From positions 63,720,039-63,784,038 of the forward strand of contig OY997593.1 of assembly GCA_963921825.1 (NCBI GenBank): a stretch of DNA of 64,000 nt. The letters are read 5' to 3'. A program made the position numbers and the translations under genes. Shown piece after piece: positions 35,344 through 48,669 of this stretch (its first letter is position 1; each line of letters starts with the position of its first letter). Origin of the DNA: Erodium maritimum. Lineage: Eukaryota > Streptophyta > Magnoliopsida > Geraniales > Geraniaceae. The notes beneath the pieces were generated by a model. It ran no database searches, had not been told where the DNA came from, and saw nothing but the letters and a program-made list of their open reading frames with translations.

Positions 35344-36638
35344 TTAGTTCCCTAGCCCAAGACCAGCAAAATCATAGACAGTGTGGCCAAGATTATTCTC
35401 AAGGCTCTGTCTGAAGTTGAGATAGTCCGAGCAAAGAAACGGCTTGTAAATCCTGGAATTCCCTTCCCCCACGACCTCCTCCGGTGCCACTACCACCTTG
35501 TCCTTCTCAAAGCACCAATGGAACGCAACAGACTGGCGGTTCACAGAAGTCCTCAAAACAACTCGGTGGTGGGATGACCTTAGCCGACCATTGCTCCAAG
35601 CCTGCAACAAATCTCCAACGTTAACAACCAGAGAACCCTCACATGGTGGTATGTCCGTCCATACACCATCCTTGGACCTCACCTGAAGCCCACCGACCTC
35701 GTCTTGATACAATATTGTTATACAACTCAAATCAGTGTGCATCCCCAGTCCCTCAACCTCCTCATCTTCATCTTCAGAACCTCGTCTTGAATACTTCACC
35801 GTCCTCAGATACCCATCACATTTATCGAATTCGGATTCATACACCTTCCCATCTGATCCCAAACTCATCAATACTGCGTCTAAGATTCTCTTAGCCAACT
35901 CCATCATTTTGCTTCCACATTCTTGCATTATTTCCCTACACAAACATACATGTTGAAGTTGAACCCGCATCGAATATACACTTACTTATAAAAGTTAGGG
36001 TCATAAGATATAAGTACAGGCACAACATCAACATATGAAAAACAACCAGTTTTTTGTGCTGGAATTCGGATAGGGCGCAAGTAAGAAGGGCGGCAACTTG
36101 AGCTTCTTTTGTCACTTTCTTGATTGTGTGTTTTTGCTATCTGTTTTGTTCTGTTGTATTGGTTTGAGGAAAAAGGTATTTTTTGAGAATCGTTTTCTTG
36201 TTGTATTTCTACTTTCTTGTAAAACGCTTGCTTAATAAACTTTCGCTTATTAAAAAACACATGAAAAACAACTTGCATGTATAGTTGAAAAGTTAAGATA
36301 TCGTACTCGAATTCAGAATTCTGGTGGCCAAACAATTCAGCAGCAGAAGTCTTTGCGGATGCAAGAAAATCTGGTCCTGAAACTCGAAGGCTTTCGACGT
36401 AAGGAGATACTTTGAAAGGAGGTATGTAGATAGGGCCGAGCTTGAGCTTGGAATGTAGAGGAAGGCTAAAGGCGTGTTCCGACAGTGAGCACACTTGGGT
36501 GAACAAAGCCGTGGAGATGCCATGGTTGGTGACACGAAAGAATCCCCATTCTTGGCAGGCCCGAGAAAGGGAGTCTAAATCAATTGGAGTGGACAGATCC
36601 AATACAGGAAGTTGCACGGAAACTCTCGCTTCAGACAT
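35344..36638 (-). CDS. 2-oxoglutarate/Fe(II) dioxygenase, gibberellin 20-oxidase-like (copy B)
   Basis: Two exons, 36638-36307 and 35935-35344; 924 nt, 307 residues. It is nearly the same as copy A, with DIOX_N (WGFFRVTNHGIS), HTD (GLGMHTDLSC), the distal His (SSHHRV) and R-x-S (NRQSVAF), and an intact C-terminal tail (HTVYDFAGLGLGN). The start was placed at MSEARVSV as in the other copies; an in-frame ATG at 36713 would add 25 residues. Its 371-bp intron is longer than in copy A because of a ~214-bp retroposon insertion. Likely role is as for copy A: oxidation of a small hydrophobic substrate. Copies A and B arose by tandem duplication. Confidence 0.92.
36047..36260 (+). mobile_element. 5'-truncated LINE-type retroposon in the copy B intron
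   Basis: About 214 bp present in gene B but absent at the same place in gene A. It is flanked by 12-bp direct repeats ATGAAAAACAAC (36035-36046 and 36261-36272). It ends AATAAACTTTCGCTTATTAAAAA, a poly(A)-signal and A-tail pattern of a retroposon 3' end. The empty site in copy A confirms the insertion. Confidence 0.75.
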
Positions 36639-36884
36639 TAGATATGCAACCCTTTTCACTTGGACTATGGTTCTGGGAATATATGGAGGAGAAGGGGAGC
36701 TGATTAAATTCATTTAACAGTCCAATTAGAACATGACACAGCAACGGCATCATACACGGGGACCCCACCTCAACTTGAAAACAATATATATCTTTCATAG
36801 AGAAACTTTGACCGGCCAAACAAAATAGGCCACCAGTCTTCGAATATGCTTCGGATATTTTAAAATATAACATTATTTATTTTC

Positions 36885-37170
36885 TTGATTGATTTTATTG
36901 ATCACTGAGATACGTATTCATACAAAAAAAGCATAGGTCCAAAATAAGAAATATAAGATATGACTAATTATTATGATATCTACTATTGAGGAAATTGATC
37001 AATTTGGAATTCAGAATCTTGTGATTGAAATCACGAGATTACCGTCAATGCTCCCTTCAAGTTGGAGCATGGAGATTCGTAATGTCCAATTTGTGAAGAA
37101 GCTCATAAAAACGATCATGCTCCAAAGATTTGATGAAGATATCTTACAGAAACTAGACATTATATAGTTG
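36885..37170 (-). mobile_element. Ty1/copia fossil, C-terminal pol remnant
   Basis: On the minus strand near 37140-37060 a short stretch matches the end of copia RNase H (LEHDRFYELLHKLDITNLHAPT). A purine-rich site (GAAGGGAGC) follows, and then what may be the start of the 3' LTR. It is only a small, broken, old remnant between dioxygenase genes B and C. Confidence 0.5.
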
Positions 37171-37360
37171 ATACATTTTGCTTCTCAGTGAATAATAGAA
37201 AAGCAGAGATCATAAGCCTAGAATGAAGCCATGTTATGAAACAAATCTAATCATGCAGACTTTGCTGAAAAGGAACACTTGATACCTTACAGAAACTAGA
37301 CATTATAGTTGATACATTTTGCAAAGGGCATGACAAGCAACAATTGAACTGCAATACAGA

Positions 37361-38419
37361 TCATTCATTCCCAGGTTTAAGACCAGCAAAATCATTCCCA
37401 GTGTGCCTAATTTTCTCAAACTTACCTTCTTCATTGCTCTCTCTGAACTTGAGATAGTCCAAACAAACAAATGGCTTGTAAGCCCTTAAGTTCCCTTTCC
37501 CCACTATTTCTTCTGGTGCCAGTATCACCTTCTCGTTCTCAAAGCACCAAAAGAATGCCAGAGACAAGCGGTTCACAGATCTCCTCAAAACAACTCGGTG
37601 TTCAGATGACCTTAACCGACCATTGCTCCAAGCCTGCAACAAATCACCAATGTTAACAACCAGAGAGTCCTTACATGGTGGTATGTCCATCCATTCATCA
37701 TCTTTAGACCTCACTTGAAGTCCACCTGCCTGGTCCTGATACACTATTGTTATACAACTCATGTCAGTGTGCATTCCCAGTCCCTCAACCTCTTTTCCTT
37801 CCACATCCTCAGGTGGTGAATAGTTAACCATCCTCAGATACCGATTACATTTACTGAACTCAGATTCATAAAGCTTCCTCTCTGGGTCATCTCCCAAACT
37901 CATCAATACAATGTCTATGATTCTCTTTGACAACTCCATCATTTTGCTTCCATATTCTTGCATTATCTCCCTACAGTAACATGGAAAACGAAACAGTACA
38001 AGCGTTAAAGTCTTTGCGCTAAATGGTAATCTTGAAAATGAAACAAAAGAAAAGTACACTTACCCGAATTCAGAATTTTTCTCCCCAAATAATTCAGCAG
38101 CAGAAGTCTTTGCTGAGTCAAGAAAATCTGGTCCTGAAACTCGCAGGCTTTCGAAGTAAGGAGATGCTATAAAGCGAGGTGTGTATGTTTTAAGAGATGA
38201 CAAAGGGCCAAGCTTGAGCTTGGAGCCTGGAGGAAGACTAAAGACGAGCTCTGAAAGTGAACACACTTTACTGAACAAACTCCTAGAGATCCCATGGTTG
38301 GTGACATAAAAGAATCCCCATTCTTGGCAGGCTTGAGAAAGGGAATATAAAAATGAAGACTGAACTGGATTCGATAAATTCAATACAGGAAGTTGCACTG
38401 AAATTCTTGCTTCAGACAT
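37361..38419 (-). CDS. 2-oxoglutarate/Fe(II) dioxygenase, gibberellin 20-oxidase-like (copy C)
   Basis: Two exons, 38419-38064 and 37970-37361 (intron 93 bp); 966 nt, 321 residues. It has the same intron position and phase as copies A and B but is clearly more divergent, so the duplication is older. DIOX_N has WGFFYVTNHGIS. The iron triad is HTD (GLGMHTDMSC) plus His in SSEHRV, and R-x-S is NRLSLAFF. The tail RHTGNDFAGLKPGNE confirms the ancestral C-terminus. No breaks are seen. A start five codons upstream (38434) is possible but not conserved. Confidence 0.92.
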
Positions 38420-39355
38420 TATATAAGAAATCAAATGAGCCTTTTCAGTTGGAATACTGGGTTTGCTAGATATAGGTAAGTGTAGAGGGGTTGTTTAAAG
38501 TAAATTGAACTAGATTAACTATATAATTACAGCATGCCAGACACTACTTCAATCAAAAACAATAAACAACATTCAGCTATTTCATCATTGCATGCCCATT
38601 AAGAAGGCAATATTATGCATTTTGTGAAAAGACAGATTAAAATGCCACTATAATGAAGATGCTTGGACAGCCATAAAGAGCAAGAAAGAAAAAGCTGTGG
38701 ATAAATAAATTAACCCCTTTCAATGATACCTTTGCTTTTAATTTACTCAAACCTCACTAATACATGAGACCACATTACTTGAATCAGAATTTTACATGTA
38801 CTGTTTCCCGGAACTAAACAATAATGATAACAATGACTACAGCAATAGCAACTACTGTAATGGTTTCACTCATTGAATTGGTGAAACCCTGGGGATAATG
38901 ACAGACTCGCTCAAAAGCACCATGGCACAATTAACAAGGAAATAAAGATTGCAAGGGGTAAGGGAAATTTAACATCGCCAGCAGGCACATACTCACAAAA
39001 AGATAACATATATAAACCAAAATAAAGATTTTAGAGGTGCAATTTATAGCAGTTGACGGCTTGAAAAATCAAAACTGGTAGAAATTAGAATAATTACTTA
39101 TCATAAAGTATTCATGAGAGGTTTGATAGTTTCTTTTCAAAAAATTATTACCTTGTTAGGACCAGGTAATATAACTATCAGCAGAGACCTAAAAGATCTT
39201 ATAAATCACATTATCAAATCCCTTTTCAAGCTACACTTCCTTTCCCTCTGGGTCAACATCTCACCCATTTTGATGCAGCAGACTGGGCAAGACAGTCATT
39301 GCAACATGCACAGCTTAGTAGTTCTTTATTTAACCCATACGCGGCTACAATGGCA
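38420..39355. other. Intergenic DNA between dioxygenase C and GMP synthase
   Basis: AT-rich. The right part probably contains the GMP synthase 3' untranslated region. No gene or element is recognised. Confidence 0.45.
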
Positions 39356-42315
39356 TCACTCCCATTCAATTGTTGATGGAGGCTTAGATGTAATGTCTTG
39401 AACCACTCGGTTCACACCCCTAACACTATTGCAAATCTTTCGAGATACATCATCAAGAAACTTGTGTTCAAAATTGTACCTGGAATTTGAAATTACAATG
39501 AAGGAAGAAAAGAACAAATAGTGAGAAGAAACACATTTAAGCTGATTACACAGTAATGAAAAACAAAACTCAGAAGTAAGGGAAATTGCACCAAATAGAA
39601 AACAGAACATTGACTGCTTCCTTGGAAAGGAGTACTTTTGTGTTAGGTTTCTCAGTCAGTGCATACTACAACATCTAATTAGATGTTTGTTTTGCTTGGA
39701 TAAAATCTGAACCGAAGTGATGAACCATATTGTCATACCAACTAAGACATTTCCTTAAATGATTTGTCTCTACATCTTTCTTAGTATTTTCCTTCATCTC
39801 ACACATGCTTTTAGGCTTTGCTCATGTGACCGCTCATTAAGGTCGCATACTTACATGCATATGCATACTTTGACATATAATTTTTGTGGTAGATTAAACG
39901 ATGCGTCGTATAATGGGATGTAATGTTGAAGTACTCTGGCAGGTTAATTGACTATACAAAATATCTGACAATTATAGCTACATAAAGAACATAATGAGAT
40001 GTTGCAAATAACGACTACGAAGTCATTATATTTTCAACATCCACTATTAATGCTATTATGAATAATGACTAAGGTACATTTTGAAAATATAATGCTATTA
40101 TGCTAAATAAAGATATCTTACTGAAGGTGTAAACGGCAACAAGAAATAGCCTAAAGTGCTTACTAAAAGTCTTTAGTTTGTATGCTGATGCCAGTGATTT
40201 TCCAATTAGTAAGGCCAGTGATCCCAAAGATATATCCATCCCCAAGGAATGGCATTTGCAGACTTTGAAATATTATAGCACAGAAAAAGAATAAGTAAAG
40301 GCATACCAATCTGCTGTCATTCCATCTTGACTAGTGACAGCTCTCAAAGCAACAACATGAGAATGTGTTCTTTGATCACCTTGAACTCCAACAGATCTTA
40401 CTGGCAAAAAGACTGCAAAAGCTTGCCAAATGGAATCATAGAGACCAGCATCCCTGATAGATTGGATAAAAATCTCATCAACCTGACGGAAAATTCAAAT
40501 GAAAAAAATATAGTAAGGATTAGTCAATACATTTCAACAAATAAATAGGTTGAACTGCCAAACACAGTCATATACCTGACGGAGGACTTCCAAGGCATTG
40601 CCTTGAGTTACATCACCCAAAACTCGAACAGCAAGACCAGGTCCCGGAAAAGGGTGACGCTTTAGAAATCCTTCCGGAACATTTAAGATCTTCCCTATTG
40701 CACGAACCTTTATAAGGGGAAAGAAAATAAGTAAAAGAATATCAACACATAATAAATAAATAAATAAATAAGTGGACATGAGCAAATAGGAAGGTTGAGT
40801 TTAAAACCTCATCTTTGAATAAAAGTCTCAGGGGTTCAATGAGCTTTAATTTCATTTTCTCGGGAAGTCCCCCAACATTATGATGGCTCTTGATTGTGTG
40901 GGAATGAGTACTTCCGGTTCCAGGCGGTGGGCAAGATTCAATGACATCCGGGTACAGAGTTCCTTGGACCAAGAAAGTAGGTCTAGTCCCTAATTTATGC
41001 TCCAATTCTTGAGCAAAAGCATCAAATATACAGATGAATTCCTTTCCAATTATTTTCCTTTTCACCTCCGGATCTATTACACCTTTCAACTTACTGAGAA
41101 ATTGTTCGGTTGCATCAACACAAGTCACGGGTAAATGAAGATCCTTCTCAAAGGTTTCCATCACTCGTTCCCTCTCCTTGAACCTACATGAAATGAAACA
41201 ATCATGCTAAATAACTTAACACAAACAAACAAGGAGTTTATTCAGCAGCAAATGACCTCACATATATGCCTCACAATCTTACCTCAGTAAGCCATTGTCA
41301 ACAAAAACACAGTGAAGCCTATCTCCAATTGCCTTGTGAACAAGAGTGGCAGCAACTGTAGAATCCACACCCCCTGATAATGCACATATTACATGCTCTT
41401 CCGGCCCCACTTTGCGTTTGACCTCTTCAATTTGTTCATCTGCCACATCTTCCATCTTCCAGCCTGCAGTGACTCCGCAAACATCAAACAGAAAATACCT
41501 CAACGTATCCATCCCTTCAGGTGAATGAGTCACCTGCACAAAATTTCATCTGTCAGGCTGCAGAAGATAGTGCAACAGATATCAATACAAATGTAAGCAA
41601 TTACCTAAACAATAGTCATTACAAAGACCTAAATTAGCAAAATATAAGTTACTGCAGACAACCCAATTAGTCCAAAATGAAAGTTACAGCAATCACAAAC
41701 TTCAACCTCAGCTTCTAACCAATGCAACAGGGCAAAAAAAAAATCAAAACTTTCATGAATGAACTTGGTTACCTCAGGATGATACTGAAGCCCATAAAAC
41801 CTCCTACTACTGCTCCCTACGGCGGCCACCAGACCCTGCTGGCTCCGCGCCACCACCTCAAACCCATCAGGTAATTTTGCCACCTCGTCGCCATGGCTCA
41901 TCCACACAACCTGCTTATCACCGGCCTTCTTATTCCCAAACAAACCACAAACCTTCCCAACCTCAATCTCCATCCTCCCGTACTCTTGCTTCTCTCCAAC
42001 CTTGACTTCGCCCCCTAATTTCTGCACTATCAGTTGCAGACCGTAGCAAATGCCGAGCACGAAGACATTGTTGGACTCAGCCCACTCAACGAACCCTTCG
42101 GGAAAGCTTGGCGAGAAAGAAGAGTGGACCGAGTGGGGGCCGCCGGAGAGGATGACGACGCGCGGGTTGTGGGCGGTGATCGATTCGAGCGGCGAGGTGC
42201 CGGACATGCATTCGGATAAGATTGAGAGGCTCCGGATTCGACGAGTGATGAGGTGAGTGTACTGAGAACCGTAGTCAAGGATCAAGACCTTGTTCGATTT
42301 CGCGTCCATGGCCAT
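39356..42315 (-). CDS. GMPS: GMP synthase (glutamine-hydrolysing)
   Basis: Six exons: 42315-41773, 41533-41283, 41183-40808, 40707-40576, 40482-40307 and 39479-39356; 1602 nt, 533 residues, a normal length. The enzyme makes GMP from XMP, ATP and glutamine, the last step of guanine-nucleotide synthesis. The N-terminal glutamine amidotransferase class I domain has the nucleophile Cys90 in GICYGLQ and the His/Glu pair in GLQYHPE. The synthetase half has the PP-loop [11 protein letters not shown], then the GMP_synt_C part ([13 protein letters not shown], and the end [10 protein letters not shown]). No transit peptide is obvious, so it is probably cytosolic. Start MAMDAKS at 42315 was chosen by conservation; the frame is open upstream to an ATG at 42411. 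Confidence 0.96.
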
Positions 42316-43155
42316 GGTTTCTCTGGAAATGGGTATGTGGTCTATGTTTGGCTCACGAGAAAGATGCGATGCGGGGTTTAAGCAGAGGAAATTAGGGTTT
42401 TCGGAGGGCATGGCGGGAATTGGGCCTCATAAAGATCTTATCTTTATTTTATTCTCCTCCCTATTTCTGTCCGTACAACTGTCTATTTCCGTGATTAACG
42501 GAAATTTGCTATAAACTTGTTTTTTGTTAATGTTTTTTAAGGTCAAGTTTACGTCTTGGATATGACTCGGCTACAATATCATACTTGTAACTTGGATCTG
42601 ATCATCAGATTAAATGGTAATGCTGAAGAGGATATGCACATGCTACATAACCATGTGAGAGTCCGTTCATTTCAAGCTCATACAAGTACTTGAAACAACA
42701 CAGTCCACAGACTCAGCCATTACAAGATCATAGTATCTGATACCAGTTGGTGTAAGCTATACATTAACATTTTTGTTTCTCTATTGCTGCATGGCCACTC
42801 AGTCTTTGACAATTGGTGGAGACTCTTCTACTCCATCTTGTGCTCATACTTCTACATATGATTTTGCATTTTCAAACCCTTTTCAGTTTGGCATGAGTCT
42901 CTTCTCAGACCAGAATAGCAACCTTCATCCGAGGCTCTAGCTCCTTAACCACTTCCAAGACTGCATTAGTTCAGAAAAGGTCACAAATCTGCTGGTTTCA
43001 TAGCTCACTGGCTCCAAGCTTCCACAGCCTAACCTTCTTGTGAAAACCAGAGCCTGGGCAAGTTTTTTCTCCTGTCCAATTGGGCTAAAAGAAAGAACAT
43101 GGATGTCTGATGCTTTGTGAGCCTCTCAGCCAGAATCACTGCAATGTGTAATGGT
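42316..43155. other. GMP synthase promoter and 3' flank of the TRM-like gene
   Basis: About 840 bp. The left part is the GMP synthase leader and promoter; the right part probably holds the 3' untranslated region of the next minus-strand gene. No other coding sequence is seen. Confidence 0.45.
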
Positions 43156-46149
43156 TCAAACTTGCAGCTGGGACATAGTTTCCATTATTAGTTCTTCTAG
43201 AACACCTTCTGCCACATCAATGACAGTATCTTCAGCATCAATGCGAATATCCATCCACGAAATAGATTTAGCCAAGTCCGTCTCAGCTAGGTGCTCCAAT
43301 GTCCGTGGCATTGGCTGTGGGAGGAGGTAGCAGTCAAAACATTTCACAACCTCATGGACCACATGTTCTTCCACTGAAAAAAGCCGGATCTTCGGTTTCA
43401 TGGATGATACCCAAGGAGAGCATCTGAAATAATACTGATATACATGTACGAGGTTTTCATTAATACAATCAAAGAGGAGTCCGTGATCTGAGCAGGACAC
43501 CCCAAATTCATCGTATATGGATGGTTCGAGTAGTTGGTCTGACAAATTGCACTTCGACGAGAGTTCATCCCAATCCAAGCTCGCAGCTTGCACTACAGAC
43601 CTCACATACTCACTTAAGGATCCTTGCTCATTCATGGAAGTACTTAAAGTTCTTTGGCAATGGCTCAAAGGAGTAGAGCAGTGTTCTTCAAAAGTTATTT
43701 GTTCTGGTTGCACTGGCAGCTCATCAGCTATGGAGATTTAAATTGCATGTTAGTTTCAGATATATAAAGAACAATTGAGAAACAAGTTTATATGTTCCTC
43801 ATATTAGTAATGTGATGCCCTACCTGAATGGGATGTAATGTCTGCAGGGCTAGCGATATCTTCAATGCAGAATTGCTCAAGAACAGATACTGGACTTGGC
43901 TGCTCTGCTCCATCCTTAATATTTACATCTTCCATCTTCTCCATGCTTGATGAAGAAACCTCTAATGAAGATGTGGATGATTCACTCTCTGGTGGAGGAG
44001 AATCCTGAAAATGTTAAAGTTGGTGTAAGGACAGTGTCACACGGCATCACCTCAATTAAACAGGTGGTAGAGCAGGCTTACCAGTCTAGACAACCCCAAA
44101 GATTCATTTTCCATGCATGAGTTGGATGTAATGATGTTTTCATTAGCATAGGTGATGCCTCTGTCATTTACTTCAGAATGCAGTTCCAGAAGATTAATTT
44201 CTTCTGGGCGTTTAGAATTATTAGTTGCTACAATCCTCGGAGAACCTGTAGAAGTTTGATTATCAGCTACAATGATAACAAGAGTGAGTATAACAAATAT
44301 CATCAGGTAATAAACATTTACCTGTCGAACAAATGTTATCTGTATAGGAACATATGCTTTTGTGTGCTTTGGTCTTAGACAAAGGATTCTCTGAGCTATT
44401 TGGCTTCAATTCAGAACTTTGCATTTGATCAATGGGTTTCTTGCAATCAACCAACGATGGAACCTCCAGTTTTTCATCCGGGGAACTTAAGTTATTATCT
44501 TTCTTTTCATTCTGAAGCCTCTTGATTTCTCTTACAGAGTTTCTAAGATCACTGTCACTGACTGAAGCAGTTTCATATCTAATGCTTGATTCGAAACTCT
44601 TGGTCTTGCCTATCCTGTCTTTCCACTTCATAACACTCTCAGAACCAATCTCATACGGTGAACTTGTTCCAACCATCTCCATACCTATCCCTTTGCCACA
44701 CTCATCCATACTTTGGCAATCACTGGATGTTTTATATAACCTATTCCTGCTCACCCCAACAGCATGTCTCAACTTCTTTCTAATGCCCCCCAAAGTGAAA
44801 GATGTAGGTCTAGAGCTTTTCTCCTCAGTTTCTTCATAATGAGGTTTCAGAGAGGACCAGTGACTATCTTCATAGCTTTGTGTTATACGTGCGTTTGCTG
44901 GGCCGGGCTTCAAAACTACTATCTCATTTGATGATTGGGGATCTTCAACTCCTTTGGGAGGATAGCTCTCCTGAAACTTGATCTTTTTCAAGATACCAGC
45001 CCGCATGTTTTGCTTCCAAAACTTTTTAGCACATATAGGTTCTCCAGACTGCCTTGCATCAATGGCCTGATGTTCAGGCAACATGGCATCACATGTAACT
45101 TGTTTTGCCTGGGCATCCCGCAACTCTTCTATGTGTTTCACCAACAAAGAATTTGGGTCTTGTAACAGTTTCATAAACAATTCCTTGTTTGAGTTTAGAA
45201 TCTGCAATGCATCTAAGAACTGTTTAGACTGGGAATTTGGCCTGTCTCCACAGAGATATTTCCCATTGATAAGCTTCTGATTCACATATGCCTCGGACAA
45301 ATCATTCATTTGAATCACCTGCTTCAAGTCCAAACAATCCATATCTTTCTTGTCAAGACCCTTATCTCTACCTTGCTTATGGTGATTATGTAATGAGTCT
45401 GTCATTGCTGCAGAATCAAGTTTATGTAATAACTCATCCACTGATATTTGACGTGAAGGTTGCTTATGACCCAGAACTGAAGCATCCTTGCAGCCATTAA
45501 CAGATACACAACCAGGTTTTCTCTCTGCTTTATGCTTCTTGGACTTGTCTTTGTCTGTGACGCTCTTAACATTTTCCTTTGCATATTCAAGTAACAAAGT
45601 TTTGTTGTTCAGTCCATCCTGAAATGGTGAAGAGCTAACAAGTGAGCTTACTATTTAAACATATACTTCACATTGTATCCAGAAATCAGGATCTTCGGAC
45701 TTACATTACCAAACTGGCACTTCTCATCAACAACGGGAAGAACATTTTGCCTGTTCCTTGCATGTCTATGTCTATTGCCTGCAGAGGAAAATCAGAATTC
45801 CCATACTCAGTCAAACACAATTAAGCCTACAAATATGGGAATGGGTCCATTACCATCCATACAAAAGAAAGTGGTAAAAGTTCTAAATTAAGATATTCAC
45901 ACAGAACATGGCCCAGAGATCCTTACCAGTGTTATGTCTGTCCAAACCTCTTCTATCTGAAATCAGCTTCTTACTAGAAGGATCTTGGCGAAAGTTGAAG
46001 ATACTAATCAAACCCCAAGCACAGCCTGACTTATACTTTTCACAGAGCATAGGGCTCTTGGGAGATTTAGCTGCCATTATGTAAGGGCTCTTAGGTGATA
46101 TTCTTGTCATTATGTAAGGGCTTTTAGGCGATGGTGATCCTTTAGACAT
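43156..46149 (-). CDS. DUF3741/DUF4378 (TRM-like) protein
   Basis: Six exons: 46149-45927, 45778-45705, 45618-44322, 44245-44082, 44004-43824 and 43727-43156; 2511 nt, 836 residues. The N-terminus has repeats of SPKSPYIM. A DUF3741-like motif (PSRQISVDELLHKLD) and a helical stretch (QFLDALQILNSNKELFMKLLQDPNS) are typical of the LONGIFOLIA/TRM family. A long polar, Ser-rich middle follows. The C-terminal DUF4378 runs from SEYVRSVVQAASLDWDEL to SISWMDIRIDAEDTVIDVAEGVLEELIMETM. Members recruit TON1/TTP complexes to cortical microtubules or act in cell elongation; that role is inferred from the family only. A 5' leader intron probably ends near 46190. Confidence 0.88.
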
Positions 46150-47060
46150 GGTGTCCTCTAACTTCAGTAGCTAAATTTCAACCAACAGAACCTGAGATGG
46201 AAAAGGAAATAAGAACACACACACACACATGGCAATGCATAGATACTAGTTTCTTACACATCCTAGATAAGCAAAAACAGAAGAAGACAGTCATGAAAAA
46301 GCATAGTAACAGCACTCAAGCTACCCTATAAACATATGATCTTCAAAGTTAAAACCCAGAACAAGGTACCCATTTCAAGGAAAGGAACAAAGCTCATGTC
46401 CTCATTCAAATTTCAACAGCCATCAAAAGAAAACCCAGAACTCAACAGCATATCAAGTTCAGGCAGACAGGGAAGAGAAAGTTACCCAAAACAGTCAACA
46501 ACAGAGCAAAGCTACAGCCACAGCAACATCAACTTCACACCTTCAAGAGCATAACACGATACAATCACACAGACCTAAAGTGAAACAAACCCATGAAAAT
46601 CAAACCCTTGCACATCCACATTCCTCTCCAAAGCTCTCACCTTTCAACAACCCACATGGCCAAAACGGAGAAAGACTATTTTTTTCCCAGAGAACTGTGG
46701 CTTTGAAAGAGAAAGAAGCAGATGGGTAGCTAAGAATGAGGTGAAGAGTGAAAGAGAGAGAAAGAGGTGGAAAACGGAATTGAAAAGAAAGGGCATGAAA
46801 ATGGGAAACGGGTTTTATGGTGAAAGCGACGGCAGCTTAAATCACAAGAGTACAGTTGGCGAGGGCAAGAAGATGAGCAAGGATTGGGGATGAAACAGCC
46901 ATAGCTTTCAGCTGAAGCAATGCTAATTTGTTTACCAATTTTCCCCTCTGACTCTGCAACGTTTCCACATCCCGCCATCATCATCCTCTTTTCAACTCTC
47001 TCTTCCACGGAGGCTATACCTTTGATAGCTTCCAAGCCAATCGGACGATGTTTCATATAA
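46150..47060 (-). promoter_or_regulatory. 5' leader, leader intron and promoter of the TRM-like gene
   Basis: Minus-strand reading shows a good acceptor (CATCTCAG|GTTCTG) near 46190, so the leader is split. The first leader exon probably lies in the GA-rich stretch at about 46680-46760. A minus-strand ORF at 46730-47206 lies in this leader/promoter and shows no family features. Confidence 0.4.
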
Positions 47061-48669
47061 AATTTGAAAAGCAATGTCGTGTACCGATTTGGGTGTTTGT
47101 GGGGAGAAAGCGGTGTGGCTTTTTGGCTCTGCCCTCTTTTGGGGATTTTCGCACTCGATTCAACGCTGTCGTCTGAGGTTCCGAACATTGTTATCGCTGT
47201 TATCATCAGCTCTGTCGTTTTGTCTGTTCAATGTTTTGAATTTGGCTATCGTTTGTGTTAGTGTTTAATGTTCAATTTCAGAGCTTCAATTTTTGAACTT
47301 GCAGAGACATTCAATCGATCTTCATTTTCTGGCCTCTTGCATGTTGCGTTTCATTACCATGAAACTTGTAAATCACTCGTTTGAGCCAATACTCTATAGG
47401 ACTATATGTATGAAGTACGATTAGCATCAAGGAAAACCTAGGCTGTATAATTGTAAATATTAAATTTAACTATGTATCACAAAAAAATAAAACTACATTG
47501 AAAGTTGCCTTCAATGTATTTTTATCAGAAATTTATCGAGGTATCCAAATTCGACTTCTTAACCTTAAAAAATTGATTTTTATATCATGACTTTTTATAT
47601 TATAAAATTATTTAAATGAACATATTTTCATTACATTAAAAAAAACTAAAAATAAGAATTGAGTTCCCTCAATTTTATAATTATTTTATTTTTTGATATT
47701 ATTATTTGTTTTATTTTTGAAAGGGGAAACATTGTATAATAACTGCTCGTGGACTATGTAAACTAAATATGTAACACGTGTGTTATAGGCTAAGTAAACC
47801 AAATAATGTAATCGGGAAACAAATTGAAATGTTTTGCCAATAAAATTAAGAGATCAACCTTGGTATGAGCGTTGTCGGGGGAGTGACAACCACTTTTGGG
47901 ATACTCCCTGGTGATCATAACAAAAACTTACTTGTCGATCCTACGATACTTTAGTGATGTGTAGATGGACACTAATCCTGCCTTAGATTGCAATGTCTAT
48001 TATCCTCCATCAGATGAGTGGTGAGATCCCTAAAAAGTAGTGTGTTGCAATCCGACCAGTCTGACGAGAGTCAAAGAGATACTTGGTGGGGATGGTTTCA
48101 CCTTAGATGGGATGTTTGAGCAATATCCACCCCAACATCTATTACTCTAGTGATTACTCTATTACTCTAGTGATTACTTTAATAGGTGAGGGTGCTTTCT
48201 GCCCCTCGGTTGATGCTCCTCTTCATGGTTATGTCCTTGTTCTCTCCGGATGAGGTATCGATGTCTGCCTATAAAGGCTCCCAACCAGGGGCTTCCCAGT
48301 GGAGCGAGGTTTTCTTCCAAGGCTCATTTCCATTGCTTTCTCCCACCAAACCTAGTATACCCGATCGTGGGCTTCCAATGGAGGGGGTTTCGGCCCCGGG
48401 TTGCACGGTTCCAACTCGCCTACCTTTCCGCTCTAGGGTTTGGTCTGCACTTTCCGCAGTGACGTTGTTGATTGTCTCTTTGGAAGGTGATGTGAATTGA
48501 CGTTTGGGAGCCGATTGATGTGATAGTGGGGTAGCATTTGGATGCCTTGCCCCCTGATGTTGCAGATTGTTTCCTGGGGAGATTGTTTATGGATCGATTG
48601 TCGTCCTCGAATGGTCGCAACCTAGGGGATTTCCCCCTTATCTCGAGTCATCTACTGACACTCACTCGC
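47061..48669. other. Intergenic DNA with possible LINE ORF1 tail
   Basis: 47270-47850 is AT-rich and featureless. From about 47860 to 48660 composition changes (GC-richer) and minus-strand readings resemble the low-complexity C-terminal region of LINE ORF1 proteins, but without a firm domain. No host gene is supported. Confidence 0.3.

Noticed and set aside
39114-39401. 95-residue plus-strand ORF
   Set aside because: It overlaps the GMP synthase 3' end in antisense; no conserved features.
42316-42411. N-terminal extension of GMP synthase from an upstream ATG
   Set aside because: The added 32 residues are not like the family and the start at 42315 matches the usual cytosolic enzyme.
46730-47206. 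158-residue minus-strand ORF
   Set aside because: It lies in the leader and promoter of the TRM-like gene, is Ser/Phe-rich at random, and shows no domain.
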